Source: Glaciimonas sp. PAMC28666 (GTDB lineage: Bacteria; Pseudomonadota; Gammaproteobacteria; Burkholderiales; Burkholderiaceae_D). From it: 64,000 nt of DNA. The stretch is from NCBI RefSeq assembly GCF_016917355.1, contig NZ_CP070304.1, forward strand, positions 310,001 to 374,000, read 5' to 3'. Position 1 is the first letter of the stretch, and the number at the start of each line of letters is the position of its first letter. The notes under the pieces are model-generated. The model did no database searches. It was not told the origin of the DNA and saw nothing but the letters and a program-made list of their open reading frames with translations. Both the position numbers and the translations under genes were made by a program. This document shows positions 17,195 through 27,599 of the stretch, one piece after another.

Positions 17195-18204
17195 GCTTGG
17201 ATATTAATTGCGTTGTTTGACAAATCTATGGTGCGATTTTCACGCCACGATAAGGTCGCAGCTTCTGCCAGGGCTAACGCCTTAACGCCGTCATCAATTG
17301 TCGTGCGTACAGTACCGCCATTGATCAGAACATCAAAGAAATGTGCAATTTCCCGCGCATAAGCAGCGCGATAACGCTCTAAAAAAAAATGCTCTGGTTT
17401 ATCCTGGCTAACATTATTGGCGGTCGAGGACACGACTTCTGTTGGTTTGTGATTTCCTGCCTGCAGCATTCCTTTGCTGCCGAGCACTTCAAAACGCTGG
17501 TCATAGCCGTATGCCGCGCGGCGACTGGTATTGATCTGGCACAGGCGACCGCGACGGGTGCGTATCGTTACGACTGCAGAATCGATGTCACCCGCTTCGG
17601 CAATCGTCGGATCGCTTAAGCAACTGCCAGTGGCTGAGATACTGACCGCGTCATCCTCTAAGATCCATCGAAAAATATCGAAATCATGAATCAACATGTC
17701 TTTGAAAATTCCACCGGAATTTTTTAAATAAGAAACCGGTGGCGCACCGGGGTCACGACTCGTTACCACCAACATTTCCGGCTCGCCTATTTCCCCGGAT
17801 GCCAGACGAACCTTCAAAGCCTCGAACGTGGGATCGAAGCGCCGCTGGAAGCCGATCATGCAGGTGACCTTCGCTTCGGCTACCGCCAGCGCACATGCCT
17901 TGGCACGTGCCAGCGTCAGATCTACCGGCTTCTCACAAAATATGGCTTTACCGGCGGCGACCGCACGCAAAATAAGATCGGCGTGCGTATCGGTGCTGGA
18001 TGCGATGAGTACTGCACCAATCGAACGATCAGCCAAGGCCGTTTCAATATCAACCACCTGCGCACCGCTTTGCGTTGCGATAGCATGTGCAGCCTCGGCG
18101 TTCACATCGCTCACATACTTGAGATTGACGCCCGGTTGCTGAATGAGATTAGCGGCGTGAATTTTACCGATTCGACCTGCTCCGAAAACTGCGACATCGA
18201 TCAT
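17191..18204 (-). CDS. iolG: myo-Inositol 2-dehydrogenase
   Basis: Oxidises myo-inositol to 2-keto-myo-inositol, the first pathway step. It has 337 residues from the Met of MIDVAVFGAGRIGKIHAANL (18204), chosen because ACGGAGAA precedes it by six bases; the frame is open to 18252. The Rossmann motif GAGRIGKIH, KAIFCEKPVDLTL, IGFQRRFDPTF and GGIFKDMLIHDFDIFRWIL, with catalytic Asp/His, follow IolG. It is the first gene of a two-gene leftward unit, and a candidate operator lies 62 bp upstream. The call as IolG rather than its neighbour rests on overall resemblance. Confidence 0.88.
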   Translation of the reverse strand: MIDVAVFGAGRIGKIHAANLIQQPGVNLKYVSDVNAEAAHAIATQSGAQVVDIETALADRSIGAVLIASSTDTHADLILRAVAAGKAIFCEKPVDLTLARAKACALAVAEAKVTCMIGFQRRFDPTFEALKVRLASGEIGEPEMLVVTSRDPGAPPVSYLKNSGGIFKDMLIHDFDIFRWILEDDAVSISATGSCLSDPTIAEAGDIDSAVVTIRTRRGRLCQINTSRRAAYGYDQRFEVLGSKGMLQAGNHKPTEVVSSTANNVSQDKPEHFFLERYRAAYAREIAHFFDVLINGGTVRTTIDDGVKALALAEAATLSWRENRTIDLSNNAINIQA

Positions 18205-18238
18205 GTTGGTTCTCCGTGATATTTTTATCGTGAGCTCT

Positions 18239-18279
18239 ATTGTAAGCAACAATTCGCCACGAAATGAATTTAATTTCTA
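18239..18279 (-). promoter_or_regulatory. Candidate iolG promoter with IolR/RpiR operator, copy 2
   Basis: On the minus strand a -10 TACAAT lies at 18244-18239. The element GAATTTAATTTCTA (plus strand 18266-18279, core GAA-N6-TTC at 18266-18277) covers the -35 position, the same geometry as at the regulator gene. A further A/T-rich inverted repeat GAAA-N5-TTTC lies at 18294-18306. Confidence 0.45.
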
Positions 18280-18477
18280 TTATTTTTTTAATCGAAAATA
18301 AATTTCTAAATAAACAAACATCAGTTGTATTTTCACAATGCCAACAGGTCTTGCCTTGAAAACACTCTCTTTTTATCAAAATTCAAGGTAAGGTTAGGGT
18401 GTCGCACGCCGCTGAGCTGAAAACGCCGCACAGCTTCGATTGAAAATCTGATTGTAAATAATACTGCACACGATTGG

Positions 18478-18888
18478 ATGATTAACATGCCACGTCCACC
18501 ATCTGCTTTTTTGCTAAGCGTCACCATTCTGGTACCGCTATTAGGATGCGTGACGCGAGGTGATAGCCCAGGGCCGAAACCGGTTCCCATGACACCGCTC
18601 GCACTGGCAAGCGGAAACCTGACGAGAACGATGGCGAACCGCGTCACCGTCACGCTGGATGACGGATATTCGATATTGTTAATGGAGGGAAGTCATTGGC
18701 TGTATCGCGGTAGCGTGCCGGATGGTAAAGTTTATCAGCCTAGAAAAGGGACCTTGTTAACTGACGATAAGGACCCGAGAGAATTCAATATTGTGACATC
18801 CGGAAAGCAGCTGGTAGGCCTATATTTCCCGGCTGGGCATCGCTATGTGCCCTTGAAGCAAGCGCTATACTTCGTTTTTCAGGATTAA
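18478..18888 (+). CDS. Hypothetical lipoprotein
   Basis: A 136-residue protein not recognised beyond its export signal. The N-terminus has basic and hydrophobic parts followed by a lipobox VPLLGC, so Cys24 or so would be lipidated and the protein anchored in an envelope membrane. The mature part is short, with DGYSILLMEGSHWLYRGSVPDGKVYQP, suggesting a small beta-rich domain. A second in-frame ATG at 18487 (MPRPPS) is an equally good start; neither has a clear Shine-Dalgarno. It stands alone, on the opposite strand to both neighbours. Confidence 0.6.
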   Translation: MINMPRPPSAFLLSVTILVPLLGCVTRGDSPGPKPVPMTPLALASGNLTRTMANRVTVTLDDGYSILLMEGSHWLYRGSVPDGKVYQPRKGTLLTDDKDPREFNIVTSGKQLVGLYFPAGHRYVPLKQALYFVFQD

Positions 18889-19068
18889 ACCGGGAATTAA
18901 GGGATACCCGTTTTCTCATTCCCCTTCTATTTTTCCCCTCCTATCATTCCCGTTTTTGCTATTTTCAGATAGCGTTTTGACGCGCCGAATACAATGTCGA
19001 TAGATGCTTTGGACGCGCATAGAGCTAAAGCCTATGATCGGTTTTGGATGAAATATCGGCTTGAATAG

Positions 19069-19104
19069 CAAAAGCCCCGGTTTTTGACCAGGGCTTCTTT
19101 GTCT
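19069..19104 (-). terminator. Terminator at the end of the purA array
   Basis: AAAGCCCCGGT / ACCAGGGCTT hairpin (19071-19097) with a TTTTG run on the minus-strand exit side. It lies 30 bases after the phosphoribosyltransferase stop and could also stop plus-strand transcripts from the lipoprotein gene, since T-rich sequence lies on that side too. Confidence 0.75.
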
Positions 19105-19130
19105 TACCAGGCAATTCAACAAACGCGGGG

Positions 19131-19667
19131 TTATCGCGCCATTCCGCGCTTTGACCATGCGTCCAACTGATGGGGACGCAAACTGTCATAGTCTTCGAAC
19201 GGCTGATGAATCCATGGGTTGGTCGGCAAATGATCTACGTAAAAGTCGGGCTTGATGGTCGAGCATTCTTTCCACCAGATAACCGCCGATTTAACCTCAG
19301 TGACCGGCGAATAATTTTCCCGCAAGTGACGTTGAACCCTATCAAGAGTCACACCCGAATCCACCAGATCGTCCACCAACAGAATTCGACCAGCCAGCGA
19401 ACCACGGCTCATGGTAATGTGCGCCGCGATATCAAGTTCACTTTGCACGGTGCCGGCCGCTTCTCGATACGAGCTGGTCGAGAGAATCGCTAAAGGAACG
19501 TCAAAAATACGTGAGCAGACGTCACCAGGGCGCAATCCGCCCCGCGCTAAACAAAGGACCTGATCAAATTTCCAACCAGACTCATGCACCTTGAGAGCGA
19601 GTTTTTCGATAGCGCGATTATAGTCATCCCATGTAACCCATAGGTGCTTGTCGTCAGAGATATTCAT
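19131..19667 (-). CDS. Phosphoribosyltransferase (xanthine/hypoxanthine type)
   Basis: Type I PRTase-fold protein of 178 residues likely to join PRPP to a purine base for salvage. The PRPP-binding motif is ILLVDDLVDSGVTL (about residues 95-108); the basic N-terminal LCLARGGLRPGDVCSRIF segment forms the PPi loop. The C-terminal part with two Trp and IKPDFYVDHLPTNPWI resembles the XGPRT-like group. It follows purA by 21 bp in the same direction, consistent with purine metabolism. The exact base is not known. Confidence 0.82.
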   Translation of the reverse strand: MNISDDKHLWVTWDDYNRAIEKLALKVHESGWKFDQVLCLARGGLRPGDVCSRIFDVPLAILSTSSYREAAGTVQSELDIAAHITMSRGSLAGRILLVDDLVDSGVTLDRVQRHLRENYSPVTEVKSAVIWWKECSTIKPDFYVDHLPTNPWIHQPFEDYDSLRPHQLDAWSKRGMAR

Positions 19668-19688
19668 CTTGCTTATCTTCTATTTTAG

Positions 19689-21005
<1,317 letters not shown>

Positions 21006-22157
21006 TTAGTCCAAATTTTTGATAATCCAGTGGCCATTTTCGAGCACGACCACGCGGTCGCAATCGAACTCATCTTGATCGTTTTCGTGGCCTGGCAAAC
21101 TTTGAATCACTATCTCACCAGCCTGCCGCAACGTCACAATCTTTTCCTTTAGTCCTGCTTCTGTACTCCAGGGAGCACGAATCGCCGCTTTACGCTCGGC
21201 GGACGGCATCAGACGCGCTAATTCACGCAAATCCATCGAGAAGCCAGTCGCCGGTCGCGATCGCCCAAACGTCTCACCAACGTGGTCGTAACGACCGCCG
21301 CGTACCAGCGCATTTGGCAAACCTGCCACGTAAGCACCGAATATTGCGCCGCTCTCGTAATGATACCCGCGTAAATCTGCTAAATCGACTGTTACGCAGT
21401 CTTCTCCCGCCGCTTGCGCCAGCGCCTGCAATTCGTCCAGTGCTTTAGTAATAGCTGGCAATTTGGGCAATACTTCGTGGGCACGCTGAATTACGCTACT
21501 ATCGCCATATAAATGCGGTAATGCCAATACTGCTGCACGTGTTACCGCGCCATAAGATGCACTTATTTCCAGCAAACCAGGTGTATCTTTTGCTTCTAAC
21601 AACTTAACCAACGCCGTTTCATCTTTTTGGGCGCCCGCATCTTCCACGATAATCGCACGTAAAATGCCGACGTGGCACAAATCCAGTCGAACTTTAGTGA
21701 TTCCTGCCAGCGCCAGGGAAGCCAATGCAAGATGCTGAATTTCTGCGTCCGCTTCAAGCCCTGCGTGTCCGTAAATCTCCGCACCAATCTGAAATGGCTC
21801 ACGTGTCGCATGCAAACCGGACGGACGGGTGCGCAGCACACTACCTGCATAGCAAAGACGGGTAAGAGAGGCGCGGTTAAGCAAATGGGCATCGATTCGT
21901 GCCACCTGAGTGGTCATATCAGCCCGAATTCCGAGGGTACGGCCGGATAGCTGATCAACCAGCTTAAACGTCATCGCTTCGGTGTCTTGGCCCGCACCCG
22001 CCAATAACGATTCGACGTACTCCAACATCGGCGGCATCACAAGCTCGTAGCCGAACACGCGGAAATTATCGAGAATCAAACGGCGCAAGTCCTCGATTTT
22101 ACGCGCCTCGGACGGCAAAACATCAGCGATGTTTTCAGGAAGAAGCCAATTAGGCAT
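21006..22157 (-). CDS. hisZ: ATP phosphoribosyltransferase regulatory subunit HisZ
   Basis: HisRS-like paralogue that lacks aminoacylation activity and serves as the regulatory/activating subunit for short-form HisG, the first enzyme of histidine synthesis. Start chosen at [18 protein letters not shown] (22157), the conserved beginning; the frame is open 37 codons further upstream but that part has no resemblance. Class II synthetase-like motifs [32 protein letters not shown] and [10 protein letters not shown] are present. There is no Shine-Dalgarno of note. It sits between hflC (with a terminator between) and purA; the real HisRS gene is 7 kb away in the same array. Confidence 0.92.
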   Translation of the reverse strand: MPNWLLPENIADVLPSEARKIEDLRRLILDNFRVFGYELVMPPMLEYVESLLAGAGQDTEAMTFKLVDQLSGRTLGIRADMTTQVARIDAHLLNRASLTRLCYAGSVLRTRPSGLHATREPFQIGAEIYGHAGLEADAEIQHLALASLALAGITKVRLDLCHVGILRAIIVEDAGAQKDETALVKLLEAKDTPGLLEISASYGAVTRAAVLALPHLYGDSSVIQRAHEVLPKLPAITKALDELQALAQAAGEDCVTVDLADLRGYHYESGAIFGAYVAGLPNALVRGGRYDHVGETFGRSRPATGFSMDLRELARLMPSAERKAAIRAPWSTEAGLKEKIVTLRQAGEIVIQSLPGHENDQDEFDCDRVVVLENGHWIIKNLD

Positions 22158-22334
22158 ATAAAAATAAACCAAAAAAATCTGCCCCGGAACACACCGGTGC
22201 ATGAAAAACATCATTATCAAACGCGACGGAGGATATAAGTAAATAATCCGCACAATCCGTGCACCCAAAATCCAGCCAGCTTAAAACGCCGCAAAACCAG
22301 ACAGTGCCGAATGTAGCAGAAATTTTCCCCGCCA

Positions 22335-22373
22335 CAAAAAAAAAGAAATGGCGTCTGGATAAATGACGCCATT
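22335..22373 (-). terminator. Rho-independent terminator downstream of hflC
   Basis: Minus-strand stem AATGGCGTC/GACGCCATT with loop ATTTATCCA, followed by a long U-run (plus-strand A-run 22335-22344). It separates hflKC from hisZ-purA. In relatives a small DUF2065 gene often sits in this 329-bp gap; no convincing reading frame for it is seen here. Confidence 0.85.
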
Positions 22374-22486
22374 AAATTGCTTCCGATCAATGACATTAAC
22401 AACTTTAGTAACCGTCACCTGAGATGACAGGCTACTAAAACTTAACGTCAGGTAATCTTTTAAAATTGAGTCTTCAAACTATTAAC

Positions 22487-23368
22487 TTATTTGGTAGAAG
22501 CCACTCCCGGACTCTTAAAATACTTGAAGAATTCCGAATTCGGATCAATCACCATCAGGTCATGACGACTTTTAAAGCTGGCGCGATAGGCTTCCAAACT
22601 ACGATAAAACTTATAGAATTCCGGACTTTTCCCAAACGCTTGTGCATAAGTCTGTGAAGCTTTGGCATCACCCTCGCCTCGCATATTTTCTGCATCACGA
22701 TAAGCTTCTGCCAAAATCACGGTGCGTTGTTTATCCGCATCAGCCCGAATTTTCTCCGACTCAGCAAAACCGGTCGAACGTAATTCATTAGCAACACGAG
22801 CACGCTCAGACTTCATCCGGTCATACACTGACGCATTGATCTGATCAACGTAATCGACTCGCTTCAATCGCACGTCAACAATATCAACGCCGATTTGTCT
22901 GGCCTCTTCCGCGACCTTCTTACGCAGCGCATCCATCACCTTGCCACGCTCACCGGAAATAACTTCACGCACTGTACGTTTGGTAATTTCTTCGTTCAAT
23001 GCCGCTTTGACAATCTGCGACATACGGTCTTGAGCACGTTGTTCGTCTACACCAAAGCTGACAAAAAACAATTTCGGATCGGTGATGCGCCATTTCACAA
23101 AAGCGTCGATCAGGATATTTTTCTTCTCGGCAGTGATAAACCGATCGGCTTCAGGAGGGTCAATCGTCAAGATCCGCTTATCGAGGAACACAACGTTTTG
23201 AAACGGAGCCGGCAATTTAAAATGCAAGCCCGGTTCGTTGATGACCTGCTTGACTTCACCGAAAGCAAACAAAATCCCGTACTGGCGCTGATCGACCACG
23301 TACACGGTCGAAAGCAGCAATCCCAACACGATAAACACGCCAACTGCGAGAGATATTAAGCGATTCAT
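22487..23368 (-). CDS. hflC: HflC, subunit of the FtsH-regulating HflKC complex
   Basis: Inner-membrane SPFH/prohibitin-family protein of 293 residues that with HflK forms a cage around FtsH and modulates its protease activity. A single N-terminal transmembrane segment (ISLAVGVFIVLGLLLSTVYVV) is followed by the SPFH domain (GILFAFGEVKQVINEPGLHFK) and a long coiled coil rich in Arg/Glu/Ala (about 150-240). Its start coincides with the last base of the hflK stop, so the two are coupled. Confidence 0.95.
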   Translation of the reverse strand: MNRLISLAVGVFIVLGLLLSTVYVVDQRQYGILFAFGEVKQVINEPGLHFKLPAPFQNVVFLDKRILTIDPPEADRFITAEKKNILIDAFVKWRITDPKLFFVSFGVDEQRAQDRMSQIVKAALNEEITKRTVREVISGERGKVMDALRKKVAEEARQIGVDIVDVRLKRVDYVDQINASVYDRMKSERARVANELRSTGFAESEKIRADADKQRTVILAEAYRDAENMRGEGDAKASQTYAQAFGKSPEFYKFYRSLEAYRASFKSRHDLMVIDPNSEFFKYFKSPGVASTK

Positions 23369-24675
23369 TAGCGGCTCTCCCGATCACGATTGTCACGGGA
23401 ACGCGAGTCAATGACTGCCTGCGCATCACTCTCCTTTACGGGAACTACCGGCGCAGTCGCTGGACTGACTCCTGTGGAACCTGTATTTGGCATTGCATTC
23501 CCAACAGCACCCGTTGCTACTGATTGAGCGATCAACTTGTCCAATGGCAAATACAATAAATTGTTTCCGCTCTTGGCATCGATCATGACTTTAGTCGTAT
23601 TTGCAAAAATCTGTTGCATGGTATCCAAATACATTCGATCACGCGTGACAGCCGGTGCTTTCTGATATTCCGTCAGCACTTGTTTGAAACGTGATGCATC
23701 ACCCTCTGCATTTGCCGTTACTCGGGCGCTATAAGCCTCAGCTTCCTGCAGCAAGCGCGAAGCTGCGCCGCGTGCCTTAGGAATTACGTCATTTGCGTAA
23801 GCCTGCCCTTCATTTTTTTGACGTTCACGATCTTGTCCGGCTTTCACTGCATCATCAAAAGCCGCCTGCACTTGCTCAGGCGGTTGTACGCCCTGCATAG
23901 TGACATTGGTGACTTGCACTCCGCTTTGATAATGATCCAGAATTTGTTGCATTAACTGACCGACATCCAAAGCGACTTTTTCACGCCCTTCGTACAGCAC
24001 GAAATCCATTTGGCTTTTACCGACAATTTCACGAATTGACGCTTCGGCCACCTGACGCACAGTTTCTTCCGGATTCCGAATCTTGAAGAGCCAATCGGCG
24101 GCATTTTTGAGTTTGTACTGAACGGCAAACTGAATATCGATGATATTTTCATCTTCAGTCAGCATCAGTGCCTCTTTCGGCTGCTTATTTTTAGCATTTG
24201 CACGATAACCGACTTCGATTGTCCGAACACCTGAAACGTTAACAATTTCATGACTTTGAATCGGATACGGCCAGCGCCAGTTAAAACCCGCCATCGTTGA
24301 ATGGCTATATTTGCCAAACGTCATTACGACGCCGGTCTGGCCTTCCTGAACAGTGAAAAAACCGCTAGCCAACCAAAGAAAAACAACGATGACCGCAATG
24401 ACGCCGGCGCCAACGCCAGCGCTTTTTCCCGTAGGAAAACCGCTACCGCCGCTACCGCCGGCATCACCACCGCTACCACCACCGTTATTTTTGTTACCAA
24501 AAAAACGATTGATACGTTGGTTGAAGTCACGCCATAACTGGTCGAGATCCGGGGGGCCGTTGTTCGGCTTTTTGCCGTCGTTGTTTTGTTGGTTATCGTT
24601 TTGCGAATTACGGCCCCACTGCGGGTCGTTCAGCGAAAATTTGACACCAAATTTTTTTAATATAGAACCAAGCAT
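23368..24675 (-). CDS. hflK: HflK, subunit of the FtsH-regulating HflKC complex
   Basis: Partner of HflC, 435 residues. The cytoplasmic N-terminus (1-90) is rich in Asn, Pro and Gly, with a GGSGGDAGGSGGSG run. One membrane segment (AGVGAGVIAVIVVFLWLASGFF) follows, then the SPFH domain (GQTGVVMTFGKYSHSTMAGFNWRWPYPIQSHEIVNV) and the alanine-rich coiled coil (ARGAASRLLQEAEAYSARV). The C-terminal tail is low complexity. It lies 39 bp after hflX. Confidence 0.95.
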   Translation of the reverse strand: MLGSILKKFGVKFSLNDPQWGRNSQNDNQQNNDGKKPNNGPPDLDQLWRDFNQRINRFFGNKNNGGGSGGDAGGSGGSGFPTGKSAGVGAGVIAVIVVFLWLASGFFTVQEGQTGVVMTFGKYSHSTMAGFNWRWPYPIQSHEIVNVSGVRTIEVGYRANAKNKQPKEALMLTEDENIIDIQFAVQYKLKNAADWLFKIRNPEETVRQVAEASIREIVGKSQMDFVLYEGREKVALDVGQLMQQILDHYQSGVQVTNVTMQGVQPPEQVQAAFDDAVKAGQDRERQKNEGQAYANDVIPKARGAASRLLQEAEAYSARVTANAEGDASRFKQVLTEYQKAPAVTRDRMYLDTMQQIFANTTKVMIDAKSGNNLLYLPLDKLIAQSVATGAVGNAMPNTGSTGVSPATAPVVPVKESDAQAVIDSRSRDNRDRESR

Positions 24676-24714
24676 TCGATCGTGATCCGGTATAGAAATA
24701 GGTTGGAATGCTCG

Positions 24715-25848
24715 TTAGAGGCGTTTTATCTGCGAATCCTGGGTATTACCTTCACCGTGGTGTTGTTCGACCCTCGCCGCATTGCTGTCTGTCACAAATT
24801 CTGTAATAGCCTGGCGCATTAAATTCAGACCTGCACCAGTTTGCGCGCTTATAAAAACACGCTGGATTTTATCATACTCATTGCGCTCTATCCCCGGCTC
24901 CAACTCGGCGGCATCAATCTTGTTCCACACGAGAATCTGGGGAATATGATCAGCGCCGATCTCTTTCAAGACGAGGTTAACCTGTTCAATTTGTTCCAGT
25001 CGGGTTGGACTGGCAGCATCCACTACGTGAAGCAACAAATCTGCATGAATAGTTTCTTCGAGCGTTGCCCTGAATGCAGCGACCAGTTGATGCGGCAATT
25101 CACGAATAAAACCCACGGTATCGGAGATCACTACATTGGCACCTTCACCAAGGTAGATTTTGCGTGAAGTGGTATCCAGCGTCGCGAATAATTGATCCGC
25201 AGCGTACACGCCAGCTTTCGACAAAGCATTAAACAAAGTCGATTTCCCGGCATTGGTATAGCCAACCAGGGAAATTGAAGGTACGTTGCTGCGGCCACGT
25301 GCCCGTCGTTGGGTTGCATGTTGCCGATGCAGTTTTTCTAACCGACCACGTAACGCCTTGACACGATCCCCAATCAAACGGCGATCCGTCTCAAGTTGCG
25401 TTTCTCCGGGCCCGCGCAGTCCGATCCCACCCTTCTGACGTTCAAGATGGGTCCAGCCTCGGATGAGGCGCGTCGCCAAATGCTGGAGTTGCGCCAACTC
25501 AACCTGCACTTTCCCTTCATGACTCTTGGCACGTTGGGCGAAAATGTCTAAAATCAAGCTGGTGCGGTCAAGTACCCGCACTTTCAATACGCGCTCAAGA
25601 TTACGTTGCTGCGCCGGAGACAAGGCATGGTTGAAAATAACAATCTCAAGTTCTTCATCCAGCACCGCGTCAGCGACTTCCTGCGCCTTGCCTGAACCGA
25701 CGAATAACGCAGCGTCAGGAGACCCTCGCCTTCCGGTGATGGTGATGATTGGCATCGCTCCTGCCGATTTCGCGAGCAAGGATAATTCTTCCAGACTTGC
25801 GGCAAAGTCACCTTTACCGAAGTCCACGCCAACTAAAGCGGCGCGCAT
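24715..25848 (-). CDS. hflX: GTPase HflX
   Basis: Ribosome-associated GTPase that splits stalled or heat-damaged 70S ribosomes. It has 377 residues with an N-terminal HflX domain ([20 protein letters not shown], with [30 protein letters not shown]-like motif), the linker coiled coil, and a G domain with GYTNAGKST (G1), the [14 protein letters not shown] (G3) and VWNKID (G4). It lies 39 bp after hfq in the conserved hfq-hflX-hflK-hflC order. Confidence 0.95.
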   Translation of the reverse strand: [377 protein letters not shown]

Positions 25849-25887
25849 GGGAGGAGTCGAAAAGCTGCCCAGAAGGACAGCGATTGG

Positions 25888-26124
25888 TTACTCTGAATCT
25901 GCTTCAAGATTAAGCGTCACAGCTCGTGCAGGAACAACGGTCGAAATGGCGTGCTTGTATACCATCTGCGTGACGGTATTGCGCAAGAGCACAACATATT
26001 GGTCAAACGATTCAATATGGCCTTGAAGCTTAATACCGTTTACTAAATAAATCGATACCGGAACGTGTTCTTTACGTAAGGCGTTTAGGAACGGGTCTTG
26101 TAACAATTGCCCTTTATTACTCAT
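25888..26124 (-). CDS. hfq: RNA chaperone Hfq
   Basis: Hexameric Sm-like protein that helps small RNAs pair with mRNAs. It has 78 residues, normal for betaproteobacteria. The start [35 protein letters not shown] contains the proximal-face Gln and Sm1 motif, and [13 protein letters not shown] holds the Sm2 YKHA. The acidic tail is short (NLEADSE). Confidence 0.98.
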   Translation of the reverse strand: MSNKGQLLQDPFLNALRKEHVPVSIYLVNGIKLQGHIESFDQYVVLLRNTVTQMVYKHAISTVVPARAVTLNLEADSE

Positions 26125-26248
26125 GGCTACTCCACTATGTTGTTGTGATTAGAAGTCAAACAGACCCTGCCTATATTGGCGGAGCTACCTTGAATGACTA
26201 GGTGGTGTATGACGAATGTAAACGATTTCTCACATTACTGCCAACGAA

Positions 26249-27592
26249 CTATTTTATCGGACGCGCAAACGGGTTTTTCCCTGACTTGAACTCGATACGT
26301 AATGGAGTCCCAATTAGTGAAAAAGTTTCACGAAAGTATTTTTCGAGATAGCGCCTGTAGTTGGCGTCAATCGCTTCAAGTGAATTGCCGTGTATCACGA
26401 CGATCGGCGGATTCATGCCGCCCTGATGCGCATAACGCAGTTTAGGACGAATTGAACCCTTGCGTCGGGGTTGTTGATGTTCAACAGCTTCCAACAATGC
26501 TCTCGTCAGTTTTGGCGTAGTCAAATTTGACATCGCTGCAGCGTATGCAGCGTCGACTGATTTCATCAGTGGCGCAATACCGGTCGACTTCAAAGCTGAA
26601 ATGTAATGAAACTTGGCAAATGAAAGAAAATTGAGCTTGCGGTCAAGATCAATTTTGATTTCATCGCGGCGTTCACTGGTCAGGCCATCCCACTTATTGA
26701 TACCGACTACCAGTGCACGGCCGGTTTCCAAAATAAATCCGGCGATGTGCGCGTCTTGTTCCGAAATGTCCTGTTGTGCATCCAATAGCAGCAATACTAC
26801 ATTGGCTTCAGATATTGACTGGAGGGTTTTCACCACGGAAAACTTCTCAATCGCCTCAAAAACCTTGCCGCGTCGGCGGATACCTGCGGTGTCGATCAAA
26901 GTGTATTGCGTACCGTCGCGCTCGAAAGGAATTTCGATAGAATCACGGGTCGTTCCCGGCATGTCAAACGCAATTACGCGCTCTTCGCCAAGCAAGGTGT
27001 TTACCAGCGTTGACTTACCGACGTTCGGACGGCCGACAATCGCAATTTTGATACTTCTTTCTTTACTGACCGGTTCTTCCACCTCAGGAGGGCGTTGCGC
27101 AAAAGCCAGATCGAGCGATTCTTCGACCAGATCTCCAACGCCGTCGCCATGGGCAGCCGAAATAACATATGGGTCGCCCAGACCTAGTTCGTAAAATTCT
27201 GCCGTGACAGAGGTATATTTCATCCCCTCGGACTTATTCACGACCAACATGACTGACCGGCCGGACTTGCGCAAGAAATCAGTGATGGTCTTGTCGTGTG
27301 GAGTCAAGCCCTGGCGGCCGTCTACGATAAAAATCACGACGTCCGCTTCGGCCACCGCTTGTTTGGTCTGCTTCGCCATTTCATGCATGATGCCATCTTT
27401 AGCTACCGGCTCGAAACCACCGGTATCAATGACCAAAAATGGCCGCTCGCCCATACGACCTTCGCCATAATGGCGGTCACGGGTCAGACCAGGCATATCG
27501 GCAACCAACGCATCACGCGAGCGCGTCATGCGGTTGAATAGAGTCGATTTACCGACGTTCGGGCGTCCTACAAGTGCGATTACTGGCTTCAT
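26249..27592 (-). CDS. der: Ribosome biogenesis GTPase Der (EngA)
   Basis: Tandem GTPase needed for 50S subunit maturation, 447 residues. Two G domains each begin with GRPNVGKS (near residues 8 and 186), with matching DMPGLTRDR and DMPGTTRDS switch regions and NKSEG / NKWDG G4 motifs. A C-terminal KH-like domain ends with [15 protein letters not shown]. It lies eight bases after bamB. Confidence 0.97.
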   Translation of the reverse strand: MKPVIALVGRPNVGKSTLFNRMTRSRDALVADMPGLTRDRHYGEGRMGERPFLVIDTGGFEPVAKDGIMHEMAKQTKQAVAEADVVIFIVDGRQGLTPHDKTITDFLRKSGRSVMLVVNKSEGMKYTSVTAEFYELGLGDPYVISAAHGDGVGDLVEESLDLAFAQRPPEVEEPVSKERSIKIAIVGRPNVGKSTLVNTLLGEERVIAFDMPGTTRDSIEIPFERDGTQYTLIDTAGIRRRGKVFEAIEKFSVVKTLQSISEANVVLLLLDAQQDISEQDAHIAGFILETGRALVVGINKWDGLTSERRDEIKIDLDRKLNFLSFAKFHYISALKSTGIAPLMKSVDAAYAAAMSNLTTPKLTRALLEAVEHQQPRRKGSIRPKLRYAHQGGMNPPIVVIHGNSLEAIDANYRRYLEKYFRETFSLIGTPLRIEFKSGKNPFARPIK

Positions 27593-27599
27593 TAAGTTG

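Noticed and set aside
22150-22402. Possible small DUF2065 membrane gene between hflC and hisZ
   Set aside because: Two short minus-strand frames exist, but neither shows the DUF2065 pattern and a strong terminator hairpin runs through the region.
24420-24490. Gly-rich codon repeats in hflK counted as a slippage array
   Set aside because: The units are irregular and a Gly/Pro/Asn-rich N-terminus is normal for HflK.
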